DNA of 64,000 nucleotides, from the NCBI RefSeq assembly GCF_014269395.1, contig NZ_JACOGK010000011.1:1-64000 (forward strand), in the 5' to 3' direction. Under the pieces are notes generated by a model. It was not told the origin of the DNA, did no database searches, and worked only from the letters and a program-made list of their open reading frames with translations. A program made the position numbers and the translations under genes. Origin of the DNA: Megasphaera hominis (GTDB lineage: Bacteria; Bacillota; Negativicutes; Veillonellales; Megasphaeraceae). Each line of letters starts with the position of its first letter. Within the stretch, counting starts at the first letter, position 1. Below, in pieces: positions 49,716 through 58,012 of the stretch.

Positions 49716-50609
49716 TCACTCCTTTACGTGAGGCAGCTGTTCTTGCAGATATTGAAGAAAGACACGGGTCACGGCTGACATAGCCCGGTCCCGCAGTACT
49801 GTTACCATACGCCGTGTCTCCAGTCCCGGGCCAATGAGGGGACAGCAGCAGATTTCTTCGGCCAGCTGGTCCGGCCGGGCTGTACCCACAAAGATGGCGG
49901 CGGCTGTGCCGGACAAAGCCCAGCGCAGAGGCAGGTAGCGGGAGGCAGCAGTCAGGCGGATACGCGGTGTAAAGCCGGCACTTTGACAAATTTCCCTGAT
50001 TTTTTGCTGGAAACCGCGGGAAATGGCCAGAGGAATATCTTCCAGGGCTGTTACCGGCAAGGCTCCTGCTTTGGCAGACAGGCCGGGCAGATCCCGGTGA
50101 AAGGCAATCATCAGGCGTTCATCCACCAGGTGAGGCGCAGTAAAACGCGGCGGCAAGGGAGCCGCCCGGCGGATAATAGCCACTTCAATCCGTTCCTGAT
50201 CCAGCAGGGTCAAGAGCTGATCCGAGTTTTCCTCGCAAATATCAAAGTCGATGTGCGGATAGGCCTTGCCAAAGGTCATGAGCATGTCGGCTAATTCCGA
50301 ATCAGGCCACGAGGGCGTCAGGCCTAAATGAAGGGTACCACGCGTCCCTGCAATGCAGGCGTGGATTTCCTCCTGCGCTGCCTGTTCCATGAGGCACATG
50401 CGCTTGGCCCGTTCGTAAAGAATCTGGCCGGCGCTGGTCAGGGAAATATGACGGGCACTGCGCTTTACCAAGGCTGTGCCATAGGCCGCTTCCAAGGTTT
50501 TGAGCTGATGGCTCAAGGCCGGCTGGGCAATACACAGTTCCCGCGCTGCGGCAGAAATCGTGCCGGCATCGATGATTTTGACGAAATTACGATACGTTTC
50601 CAGATTCAT
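49716..50609 (-). CDS. LysR-family transcriptional regulator
   Basis: 297 residues. N-terminal winged HTH (ISAAARELCIAQPALSHQLKTLE) in residues about 18-40, the usual spot, and a two-lobed effector-binding domain. It is divergent from the korDABC operon and upstream of the nitrilase-family gene, so it may control one or both. The intergenic palindromes are possible targets. Confidence 0.92.
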   Translation of the reverse strand: MNLETYRNFVKIIDAGTISAAARELCIAQPALSHQLKTLEAAYGTALVKRSARHISLTSAGQILYERAKRMCLMEQAAQEEIHACIAGTRGTLHLGLTPSWPDSELADMLMTFGKAYPHIDFDICEENSDQLLTLLDQERIEVAIIRRAAPLPPRFTAPHLVDERLMIAFHRDLPGLSAKAGALPVTALEDIPLAISRGFQQKIREICQSAGFTPRIRLTAASRYLPLRWALSGTAAAIFVGTARPDQLAEEICCCPLIGPGLETRRMVTVLRDRAMSAVTRVFLQYLQEQLPHVKE

Positions 50610-50726
50610 GGGAACCTCCTTTGTATATTTTGAAGAGAAATTTTTCTCTTTTGTATTTTTACAGGAAACACTAAGCGTGACTGCTACGTTGCGGACAGAG
50701 AAAATCGGTTGAGCTTATTATACGCG

Positions 50727-50756
50727 TTATATCCTATAAAATCCATATGGATATAA
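50727..50756. promoter_or_regulatory. palindromic operator candidate between LysR gene and kor operon
   Basis: Inverted repeat TTATATCC (50727-50734) and GGATATAA (50749-50756), with an inner palindrome ATCCATATGGAT (50741-50752). It lies within the divergent 308-base region, as LysR sites do. The rest of the region is AT-rich promoter sequence. Confidence 0.5.
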
Positions 50757-50834
50757 GGACAAAAAAGAGAAAAGAGGACAAAAGAGAGGATAAGATATAA
50801 AATTTCACGATACTTCCTATGAAATTCCTGTATT

Positions 50835-50862
50835 TTTACGCTGCCGGTTTTACAGCTATACT
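50835..50862 (+). promoter_or_regulatory. predicted promoter of the kor operon
   Basis: -35 TTTACG (50835-50840), 16-base spacer, -10 TATACT (50857-50862); about 55 bases ahead of the first gene. Confidence 0.6.
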
Positions 50863-50917
50863 ATGAGTAAAAAGAAAGACAAGTATATAAAAATGTGAAG
50901 CTTAGGAGGCGTAACGT

Positions 50918-51124
50918 ATGATGGCACAGGAACATAAAGAATTTGTGTTAGATCGTCATCTTTGTAAAGGCTGCGGTATTTGTACCGCCTTGTGTCCTAA
51001 ATCTGTTCTGGATACGGATGAAGCCGGGAAGCCCGTTTTTGCACGGCCTGATGATTGTATAAGCTGTATGTTGTGTGAACTACGGTGTCCCGATTTTGCA
51101 ATCAGAATGTTAGGAGGAAACTGA
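50918..51124 (+). CDS. 2-oxoacid:ferredoxin oxidoreductase, ferredoxin-like delta subunit
   Basis: 68 residues with two 4Fe-4S motifs: CKGCGICTALC and CISCMLCELRC, each followed by a single Pro. This is the small delta subunit (KorD type) carrying electrons from the ThDP site. It is the first gene of the operon, with AGGAGG eight bases before the ATG, and ends two bases before the alpha subunit. Confidence 0.88.
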   Translation: MMAQEHKEFVLDRHLCKGCGICTALCPKSVLDTDEAGKPVFARPDDCISCMLCELRCPDFAIRMLGGN

Positions 51125-51125
51125 G

Positions 51126-52259
51126 ATGGCAAAAAAATATGAAATCATGACGGGCAATGAAGCGTGTACACGGGCAGCTCTGGCAGCAGGCATGCATTTT
51201 TTTGCCGGGTATCCTATTACACCGGCTACGGAAATTGCCGAATTGGCATCGGAATTACTGCCCCAGGCAGGTGGTACGTACATGCAGATGGAAGATGAAC
51301 TGGCGTCGATCGCTGCGGTTATCGGCGCTTCAGCAGCCGGCGTCAAGGCCATGACGGCTACGAGTGGCCCCGGTGTTTCCCTCATGCAGGAAAACCTGGG
51401 CTATGCCATTATGGCTGAGATTCCCTTAGTGCTTGTCGACTGTATGCGTCAGGGACCCTGCCAGGGTGTTGCTACCGTACCGGCTCAGGGCGATATCATG
51501 CAGGCCCGCTGGGGAACCAACGGGGACCATCCGATTATTGCCATTGCCCCTAATTCGGTAGGCGAAATGTACAGGGAAACGATTCGCGCCTTTAATTTGG
51601 CCGAAACGTACCGTAATCCCGTGTATATTCTCAGTGATGCCATGCTGGCCCATATGAGTGAACGCGTTCAGATTCCCGACCCGGCCACGTATGAAGTGGT
51701 TAGTCGCAAGCGTCCGTCGTGTCCGCCGTCTGCGTATAAGGCCTATGCCGATGATGGCACAGGCATTCCGCCTATGGCCTCCTTTGGCGACGGCTACCGC
51801 TGGTTTGTCACCGGTATGATTCACGATGATACAGGCTTTCCGGTGACCAACAATCCCGATCGTACGTCGTATCTTGTAAAACGGCTGCATAAAAAAATAG
51901 AAAATAATCTCTCCCGGATTGAACGATACGAAGAATATCGCACAGACGATGCGGACATTCTCCTCGTTTCTGCAGGGATTGTCTCCCGTTCGGCAAAGGC
52001 TGCCATTGATGATATTCGCAGGGAAGGCATTAAGGCCGGTTTGTTCCGGCCCATTACGGTATGGCCGTTCCCGGAAGCGCGCCTGGCAGCGCTCTGTCAG
52101 GGCGTGCAGAAGGTCATTACGTGCGAAATGAATGAAGGACAGATCTATCATATAGTACGGGAAGTGGCAGGGAAGACGCCTGTGGGTATGATCAATCAAA
52201 ATAATGGCGTGATTTTATCGGCGGATACGATTCTGGCCGGTTTAAGGGAGGAACTCTAA
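51126..52259 (+). CDS. 2-oxoacid:ferredoxin oxidoreductase, alpha subunit
   Basis: 377 residues. Pyrimidine-binding part of the ThDP fold: FFAGYPITPATEIAE and MEDELASIAAVIGASAAGVKAMTATSGPG, followed by MAEIPLVLVDCMRQGP. C-terminal transketolase-like domain with LVSAGIVSRSAKAAI. Length and subunit order (delta-alpha-beta-gamma) fit KorABCD/VorABCD-type enzymes. 2-oxoglutarate is a likely substrate but 2-oxoisovalerate cannot be excluded. Complex needs the beta subunit, whose frame is broken here. Confidence 0.88.
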   Translation: MAKKYEIMTGNEACTRAALAAGMHFFAGYPITPATEIAELASELLPQAGGTYMQMEDELASIAAVIGASAAGVKAMTATSGPGVSLMQENLGYAIMAEIPLVLVDCMRQGPCQGVATVPAQGDIMQARWGTNGDHPIIAIAPNSVGEMYRETIRAFNLAETYRNPVYILSDAMLAHMSERVQIPDPATYEVVSRKRPSCPPSAYKAYADDGTGIPPMASFGDGYRWFVTGMIHDDTGFPVTNNPDRTSYLVKRLHKKIENNLSRIERYEEYRTDDADILLVSAGIVSRSAKAAIDDIRREGIKAGLFRPITVWPFPEARLAALCQGVQKVITCEMNEGQIYHIVREVAGKTPVGMINQNNGVILSADTILAGLREEL

Positions 52260-53086
52260 ATGGCACATGTCTATGACAGATATTTACGGCAAGATAAACT
52301 GCCACACATTTGGTGTAGCGGCTGTGGCAATGGAATTGTGACCAATGCGCTCATCCGGGCCGTTGACAAAGCGGGAATTGACCCGGATCAGGTCGTCGTT
52401 ATCGCCGGAGTCGGCTGTTCCAGCCGGGCCAACGGGTACCTGAATTTTTGCGGCCTCCACACGAACCACGGCCGTCCCTTAGCCTATGCGACAGGCGTTA
52501 AAATGGCTAACCCCAAGCTGCATGTCATCGTCGTTACCGGTGATGCGACTGCGCTTCTATCGGTGGCAACCACTTTATTCATGCCTGCCGGCGTAATCTT
52601 GATATTACGACGGTTATTTATAATAATGACAACTATGGCATGACCGGCGGCCAGTATTCGCCGACGACGCCAACGGGGGCCAAGTCGAAGACGACCGTAT
52701 ACGGGAATATCGATGCGCCCTTTGACCTGTGCCAGCTGGCCCAGGCAGCCGGTGCCACCTATGTAGCACGTTCAACTGTATACCATGTACAAATGCTGAC
52801 GGATCAGATAACCAAAGGTCTGCAGCATAAGGGCTTTTCTGTTATTGAAGCCATGAGCTCGTGTCCGACACTGTTTGGCCGTTTGAACAAATTAGGCGGC
52901 CCGGCAGAGATGCTGCAGCACTTCAAGGACCAGTCTATCATGCTGGCCCAGGCCCGGAAGCTGCAACCGGAAGAAATAGCGGGAAAACTGGTTCTCGGTA
53001 CCTTTGTCAATCGTACCGACCGGCCGGAATATGCCGCGCAGTATGAACAGCTGAAAAAAGCAGCAGAAAGGCAGGCAGACGTATGA
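52260..53086 (+). pseudogene. 2-oxoacid:ferredoxin oxidoreductase, beta subunit, frameshifted
   Basis: The first frame (52260-52643) begins MAHVYDRYLRQDKLPHIWCSGCGNG and is normal through VIVVTGD. It then loses the frame near 52545: GATGCGACTGC stands where GATGGCGACTGC would restore it. With one G added, the frame reads GDGDCASIGGNHFIHACRRN...NNDNYGMTGGQYSPTTPTGA and runs to 53086, matching the family's ThDP/magnesium motif and full length (about 275 aa). The downstream half (from 52640) is intact. No slippery heptamer is present, and a -1 slip would put Cys for the motif's second Gly. Either a recent mutation or a sequencing error. Confidence 0.85.
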
Positions 53087-53634
53087 CACACGATCACTAT
53101 GAAATGAGATTTGCCGGTTCCGGCGGCCAGGGCATGATGCTCATGGGCGATATTATGGCAGAAGCGGCCGGCGGCTTAGATGATAAGGAAATTGTCCTGA
53201 CCCGTTCCTACGGGCCGGAAGCGCGGGGTGGTGCATGCCGTTCGGAATTGATTATTGACACCCGGCCGATTGATTATCCGACTGTGCGGCATCCGGATTT
53301 TGTCCTGGCCATGTCCCAGGAAGCAGCCGATACATACTGCAAGGATGTTTCCTCCCAAGGTATTTTCTTAGTCGATCCCGGTTTTGTGCATGACATACCG
53401 AAAACGAGCGGACAGGTGTATGCCATTCCCTTGACAGAGCTGGCTGAAAGCGTGACGGGTAATACCCTGGCTGCTAATGTTGTAGCCATTGGAGCTATTG
53501 CAGCATTGACAAAGGTGGAAAGTTTATCTATTGTAAAGTCAGCAGTACTCGACCACTTTAAGCCAAAGCTGCGCCCGCTCAACGAAAAAGCCTATGACGC
53601 CGGCGTAGCTGCAGCCCAAGCGCTAATAAAATAA
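53083..53634 (+). CDS. 2-oxoacid:ferredoxin oxidoreductase, gamma subunit
   Basis: 183 residues with the gamma/KorC fold: FAGSGGQGMMLMGDIMAEAA at the N-terminus, YGPEARGGACRSELIID and NTLAANVVAIGAIAAL. It binds CoA and completes the four-subunit enzyme. The ATG overlaps the beta stop (ATGA). Intact, as is the CoA transferase that follows, which suggests that the operon has not decayed long. Confidence 0.9.
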   Translation: MTHDHYEMRFAGSGGQGMMLMGDIMAEAAGGLDDKEIVLTRSYGPEARGGACRSELIIDTRPIDYPTVRHPDFVLAMSQEAADTYCKDVSSQGIFLVDPGFVHDIPKTSGQVYAIPLTELAESVTGNTLAANVVAIGAIAALTKVESLSIVKSAVLDHFKPKLRPLNEKAYDAGVAAAQALIK

Positions 53635-53651
53635 AGAGATGAGGGATTCAT

Positions 53652-55154
53652 ATGATCGACATTGCAGCGCGTATACGTAATCAGAACTACCTGTCAAAGG
53701 TTATGACACCGGAAGAAGCCGCCACGCTTATTCATCCAGGCGATGTAGTTGCCGTTTCGGGTTTTACACCGGCAGGGTATCCTAAAGAAGTGCCCCTGGC
53801 CCTAGCCAAACGGATGGAAAAGGAGCCCTTTCAGATCACCTTGTATGCCGGCGCCTCTTTAGGCGATGAAATTGACGGTGCCTTAGCCAGGGCCCATGGT
53901 ATTTCCCGGCGCCTGGCCTATCAGACGAATAAGGACTTACGCCGTCAGGTTAACGACGGCAGCGTAGCCTATGCGGACTATCATGTCAGCGTCTTTGCCC
54001 AGCTGATCCGCCAGGATTTCATTCGCCGGCCCGACGTAGTGATTGTAGAAGCCGTCGCCATTACGGAAGAGGGCAACCTCATTCCGGCTACGTCTATCGG
54101 CACGACGCCAGCCATGATTGCCGCCTGCAATAAGGTGATTGTAGAGCTGAATGTGACCCAGCCGCTCAGCCTGGAAGGTATGCACGATGTCTATGAAGTA
54201 GCCAATCCGCCGGCGCGTGAACCGATTCCCATTTGCCATGCAGGCGACCGTATTGGCAAAACGTGGATTACCTGCGGCTGGGACAAAATAGCTGCCATCG
54301 TAGGCAGTGATATTCCCGATGCGCCCCGTTCTTTTAAGCCCGTAGACGAAAATGGCCAGCGCATGGGCGATCACCTCCTGGCATTCTTCCGTGAAGAAGT
54401 CCGGCACGGGCGTTTGCCAAAGAATCTGCTGCCCCTTCAATCCGGCGTCGGTTCTGTGGCCAATGCGGTTATTCAAGGCCTCATACAAAGCGAATTTGAA
54501 CATCTCTCTATTTATACGGAAGTCCTCCAGGACGGCATGCTGAAACTGATCGATTCCGGTAAGGCCGATGCCGTTTCTACCGCGTCTATTTCCGCTTCGC
54601 CGGCAGGTCTCAAGCATTTTTATGACCACATCGATACGTATCGCAAGAAAATTGTCATCCGGCCGCAGGAAATCTCCAATAATCCCGAAGTGATCCGCCG
54701 TCTCGGTGTCATTTCCATGAATACAGCTGTGGAATTTGATATTTATGGACAGGTCAATTCGACGCACCTGTACGGTACGCGCATGCTCAATGGCATCGGT
54801 GGCTCCGGAGATTATGCCCGGGCCGGGTATTTGACCATTTTCTTTACCGGCTCGACCGCCAAAGACGGTGCCGTCAGCTCCGTCGTCCCCATGTGCTCTC
54901 ACGTAGATCATCCGGAACACGATGTGGACATCCTCTGTACGGAACAAGGACTGGCTGACCTGCGGGGTCTTTCACCGGTAGAACGGGCCCGTACCATTAT
55001 TGCCAACTGTGCCCATCCGGACTATAAGGACCAGCTGACAGACTACCTCGATCGGGCGATAGCAGCGACACAGGGTGATCATGAACCGCACATCCTTGCA
55101 GAAGCTTTGTCGTGGCACGAACGGTTTAAAAAAACAGGCAGTATGAAAATATAA
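53652..55154 (+). CDS. acetyl-CoA hydrolase/CoA transferase family protein (Cat1-like)
   Basis: 500 residues, two-domain CoA transferase. Family features: HPGDVVAVSGFTPAGYPKEVPLALA, LSIYTEVLQDG (the YTE with catalytic Glu), HLYGTRMLNGIGGSGDYARAGY (oxyanion loop) and CTEQGLADLRGLSPVERA. Cat1-type enzymes move CoA between succinyl-CoA and acetate, propionate or other acids. After a 2-oxoacid:ferredoxin oxidoreductase it would conserve the thioester made in that step. It follows the gamma gene by 17 bases. Confidence 0.9.
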   Translation: MIDIAARIRNQNYLSKVMTPEEAATLIHPGDVVAVSGFTPAGYPKEVPLALAKRMEKEPFQITLYAGASLGDEIDGALARAHGISRRLAYQTNKDLRRQVNDGSVAYADYHVSVFAQLIRQDFIRRPDVVIVEAVAITEEGNLIPATSIGTTPAMIAACNKVIVELNVTQPLSLEGMHDVYEVANPPAREPIPICHAGDRIGKTWITCGWDKIAAIVGSDIPDAPRSFKPVDENGQRMGDHLLAFFREEVRHGRLPKNLLPLQSGVGSVANAVIQGLIQSEFEHLSIYTEVLQDGMLKLIDSGKADAVSTASISASPAGLKHFYDHIDTYRKKIVIRPQEISNNPEVIRRLGVISMNTAVEFDIYGQVNSTHLYGTRMLNGIGGSGDYARAGYLTIFFTGSTAKDGAVSSVVPMCSHVDHPEHDVDILCTEQGLADLRGLSPVERARTIIANCAHPDYKDQLTDYLDRAIAATQGDHEPHILAEALSWHERFKKTGSMKI

Positions 55155-55168
55155 AAAAGGAAAGGAAA

Positions 55169-55216
55169 ACAGGGGATGAGAAAAGTGTCTCTTGTCCCCT
55201 GTCTTCTGATTTTTTA
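55169..55216 (+). terminator. terminator of the kor/CoA transferase operon
   Basis: Stem ACAGGGGA/TCCCCTGT with inner GAGA/TCTC pairing and a T-rich tail. Confidence 0.75.
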
Positions 55217-55316
55217 TACAAGCAATCGTCAGGCTGTATTTTTTATGCCTAAAAAACGTATATTAATGATTACAAATGCATAAAAATTAAATAAAAATAA
55301 TGGGAGGCGCTACAAA

Positions 55317-56561
55317 ATGACTATGTATATGGCAAGTCCTGCACGGGAAGGAAAAAAATTAAATGATGTTATTTTTCAGGCCGGGGCCAAGGTACAGGCT
55401 GCGATCGCTGCGTACGGAAAAGAACGGGTTGTCAATGGCACACTGGGAGCTTTTGCCGATGATGAAGGAAACGTTGCCTGTATACCGACTGTAGAAACAC
55501 TTTTCCGCTCTATGGATATGCGTGACTTTATCTGCTATGCACCCCCTGTCGGCCTGCCGGCATATAGAGATGCTGTTTTGAAAGCAGCCTTTGCAGACCA
55601 AAGACCCGATGCCTATGTGGCAGCTGTGGCTTCAGCTGGTGGCACCGGTGCCGTTCATATGGCGATTGCAAATTATTCTGACGTCGGCGATTATGTACTG
55701 ACGACCGATTGGCGCTGGGATGCGTATGGTGCCTTGTGTTCAGAAATCGGACGAAACCTGACGACGTTTCCTCTCTTTGACGATACACGTCATTTTCATG
55801 TGGCTGCTTTGGAAAAAAAGGTAAGTGAACTTTGCCGGCAGCAGGATTCCCTCTTGCTCATTTTAAATACACCGGCCCACAATCCGACCGGCTTTGCCCT
55901 TTCCGAAGCAGACTGGGATGCCGTACTGGCTATTGCCTGCAAGGAAGCCGCCCAGGGCAAGCGGATCAGCATTCTCGTTGATATTGCATATATCGATTAT
56001 GCCGGTGAAAAAAATGACGTACGCCGGTTTATGAAAAAATTTTCTTCCCTGCCGGATAAGGTCTTCGTCATGCTGGCGTTTAGTATGTCGAAAGGATACA
56101 CCATGTATGGCCAGCGGGCCGGGGCCTTAGTGGGAATCTCAGCGAATACGTCCGTTATCGATGAATTTAACGATGTCGTCTTGTATTCGGCCCGGGCTGC
56201 CTGGTCGAATATCAACCGTGGCGCCATGACGTTATTGACGACGATCCAAAATGATGCGGCCTTATGCCGGCAGTTTGAGGCAGAACGCCATGCCTTCTAT
56301 GAAACAATCCGTCGTCGCGCAGCTGTCTTTATGACCGAGGCTAAAGAATGCCAATTGGCTGCCTTGCCGTATCAGTCAGGCTTCTTCATTTCGATTCCGG
56401 CTAAAAATTCAGCGCTCGTATGTGATAAGCTGGCTGACTCATTGATCTTTGCCGGCCCTCTGGCCATGGGTGTGCGCTTTGCCGTGTGCTCTGTTTCGGA
56501 ACGTAAAATGAAAGGCGTCGCAAGTGCGATGAAACAAGCGTTTATCGCGGCCGGTGAGTGA
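55317..56561 (+). CDS. class I/II aminotransferase
   Basis: 414 residues, PLP-dependent fold type I. Motifs: NTPAHNPTGFALSEADWD (Asn/Pro loop), SILVDIAYIDYAG (Asp and Tyr contacting PLP) and FSMSKGYTMYGQRAG with the Schiff-base Lys. It resembles aspartate/tyrosine-type aminotransferases; substrate not settled. The ATG at 55317 follows GGGAGGCG. An AspT-like carrier gene follows by 30 bases, which hints at an amino-acid exchange role. Confidence 0.86.
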   Translation: MTMYMASPAREGKKLNDVIFQAGAKVQAAIAAYGKERVVNGTLGAFADDEGNVACIPTVETLFRSMDMRDFICYAPPVGLPAYRDAVLKAAFADQRPDAYVAAVASAGGTGAVHMAIANYSDVGDYVLTTDWRWDAYGALCSEIGRNLTTFPLFDDTRHFHVAALEKKVSELCRQQDSLLLILNTPAHNPTGFALSEADWDAVLAIACKEAAQGKRISILVDIAYIDYAGEKNDVRRFMKKFSSLPDKVFVMLAFSMSKGYTMYGQRAGALVGISANTSVIDEFNDVVLYSARAAWSNINRGAMTLLTTIQNDAALCRQFEAERHAFYETIRRRAAVFMTEAKECQLAALPYQSGFFISIPAKNSALVCDKLADSLIFAGPLAMGVRFAVCSVSERKMKGVASAMKQAFIAAGE

Positions 56562-56591
56562 CCGGATCGTATAGGGAAGGGAGGGCTTCAG

Positions 56592-57758
56592 ATGGTTAGC
56601 TTTGTTATGAGTGATATAGGGATGCTTTTGCTTGTCATCTTCGTTATCGGTGTAGCCGGTTACCTTATCGGTCATGTCACCGTCAATGGGGTCAATTTGG
56701 GAACGGTAGGCGTCTTCGTAGCAGCCTTGGTAGCAGGTCACTTTGGTGTAGACATACCCAGCGGGATTACGAACGTAGGACTCATTATCTTTATTGTCGG
56801 TGTCGGCCTTAGTGCGGGCCCCAGCTTTATTGCCAGTCTCAGAAAAAACGGCATTAAATATTCGTGTCTTTGCTTGCTGACTATTGGTGCCGGTGCGGCT
56901 GTCTGTGCGCTTATTGTAGCTGTGTTTGGCGTGCGGCCCGAATTGACTGTCGGCATGATGAGCGGTGCCTTTACGACGACACCGGGCATGTCGGCAGCCA
57001 GGGAAGTCGTGGCCGCCAGCAGCGATGCCGTGACCTATGTTGTTACGGGGTATGGAATTATCTACCCCTTGGCAGCCTTGTTTAAAGTCCTGTTTATGCA
57101 GGTTTACCCAAAAGTTGTTCATGCAGATATGGCCTATGAACGGAGCTTGATACAGATAAAGTCGCTGGCTACTCCGTCGGAACTGGCTAAGAAGGCAAAA
57201 CGGGTATTGCAGGTCGACCCACAAGGCATTTTTTGCCTGTCTGCCGCATCTGTTGTCGGTGTCGTTGTCGGCGCCTTTACGATTCCCTTACCCCATGGTG
57301 CGCAGTTCGCCTTGGGAATTACAGGCGGTCCGCTTATCGTGTCGCTTCTTATGGGGCATTTTGGGCATCTCGGCCCCTTTGATATGCATGTAAGTAAAAG
57401 CATTTTAGATCCGATTAAAGAAATTGGCCTGTTTCTGTTTTACGTCGGCGTCGGTACACAAGGAGGCCATAGTATGGTCCGGATCATCATGGAAAATGGA
57501 ATGACCCTGGTACTTATTGGTATGCTTCTGGTCGTGATCCCCATGATTTTTGGGGCTCTCTTTGGCACACGTATTTTGCGGCTGCCCTTGTTGAATTGCC
57601 TGGCCTGCAATGCTGCCAGCATGACCTTTACGCCGGCTATGGCGGCACTGGCAGAGAAGTCCCAGTGTGACGATGTAGCAGCTGCCTATGCTTCAACGTA
57701 TCCGTTAGCCTTGTTGACACTCGTTTTGACGTGTCAGCTATTGGTAACGATACTTTGA
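56592..57758 (+). CDS. AspT/YidE-YbjL duplication family transporter
   Basis: 388 residues with about ten hydrophobic segments in two similar halves, without the central TrkA-C domains found in longer members. Repeated motif-like stretches GSxAGP/GVGLSAGPSFIASL and FYVGVGTQGGHSMV, and GAFTTTPGMSAA with CNAASMTFTPAMAAL, are typical of AAEx-type antiporters such as AspT (aspartate:alanine exchange). Operon partner of the aminotransferase, so amino-acid or oxoacid exchange is a reasonable inference. Confidence 0.8.
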   Translation: MVSFVMSDIGMLLLVIFVIGVAGYLIGHVTVNGVNLGTVGVFVAALVAGHFGVDIPSGITNVGLIIFIVGVGLSAGPSFIASLRKNGIKYSCLCLLTIGAGAAVCALIVAVFGVRPELTVGMMSGAFTTTPGMSAAREVVAASSDAVTYVVTGYGIIYPLAALFKVLFMQVYPKVVHADMAYERSLIQIKSLATPSELAKKAKRVLQVDPQGIFCLSAASVVGVVVGAFTIPLPHGAQFALGITGGPLIVSLLMGHFGHLGPFDMHVSKSILDPIKEIGLFLFYVGVGTQGGHSMVRIIMENGMTLVLIGMLLVVIPMIFGALFGTRILRLPLLNCLACNAASMTFTPAMAALAEKSQCDDVAAAYASTYPLALLTLVLTCQLLVTIL

Positions 57759-57784
57759 ATATACTTCAAACACACTCTCTGCAA

Positions 57785-57832
57785 CAAAACACACACGTGC
57801 TGCCCATGGTGGCACGTGTGTGTTTATTTATA
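57785..57832 (+). terminator. terminator of the aminotransferase/antiporter operon
   Basis: Perfect 14-bp stem AAACACACACGTGC/GCACGTGTGTGTTT followed by a T-rich stretch. The remaining 180 bases before the next gene are AT-rich; no feature was recognised. Confidence 0.85.
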
Positions 57833-58012
57833 AAACAAAAATAAACAGCATATACTAATAAAACGAATTCAAATAGGAAAATAAATATTGTCATATACAT
57901 ACGCCTAATACTAGTCTATTTTCTGATTATCATGTACAATGGAAGAGTATAAAAAACGTGCATCATACATCGTATACAACGAAACGATACCAGAGAAAAA
58001 GGGTGACATAGT

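Noticed and set aside
49711..49989. N-terminal extension of the second nitrilase gene
   Set aside because: The added residues are a shadow of the LysR gene, and the ATG at 49710 follows AAAGGAG.
52545..52643. Programmed -1 frameshift in the beta subunit
   Set aside because: No slippery heptamer or downstream pseudoknot is apparent, and a slip would still put Cys in place of a motif glycine.
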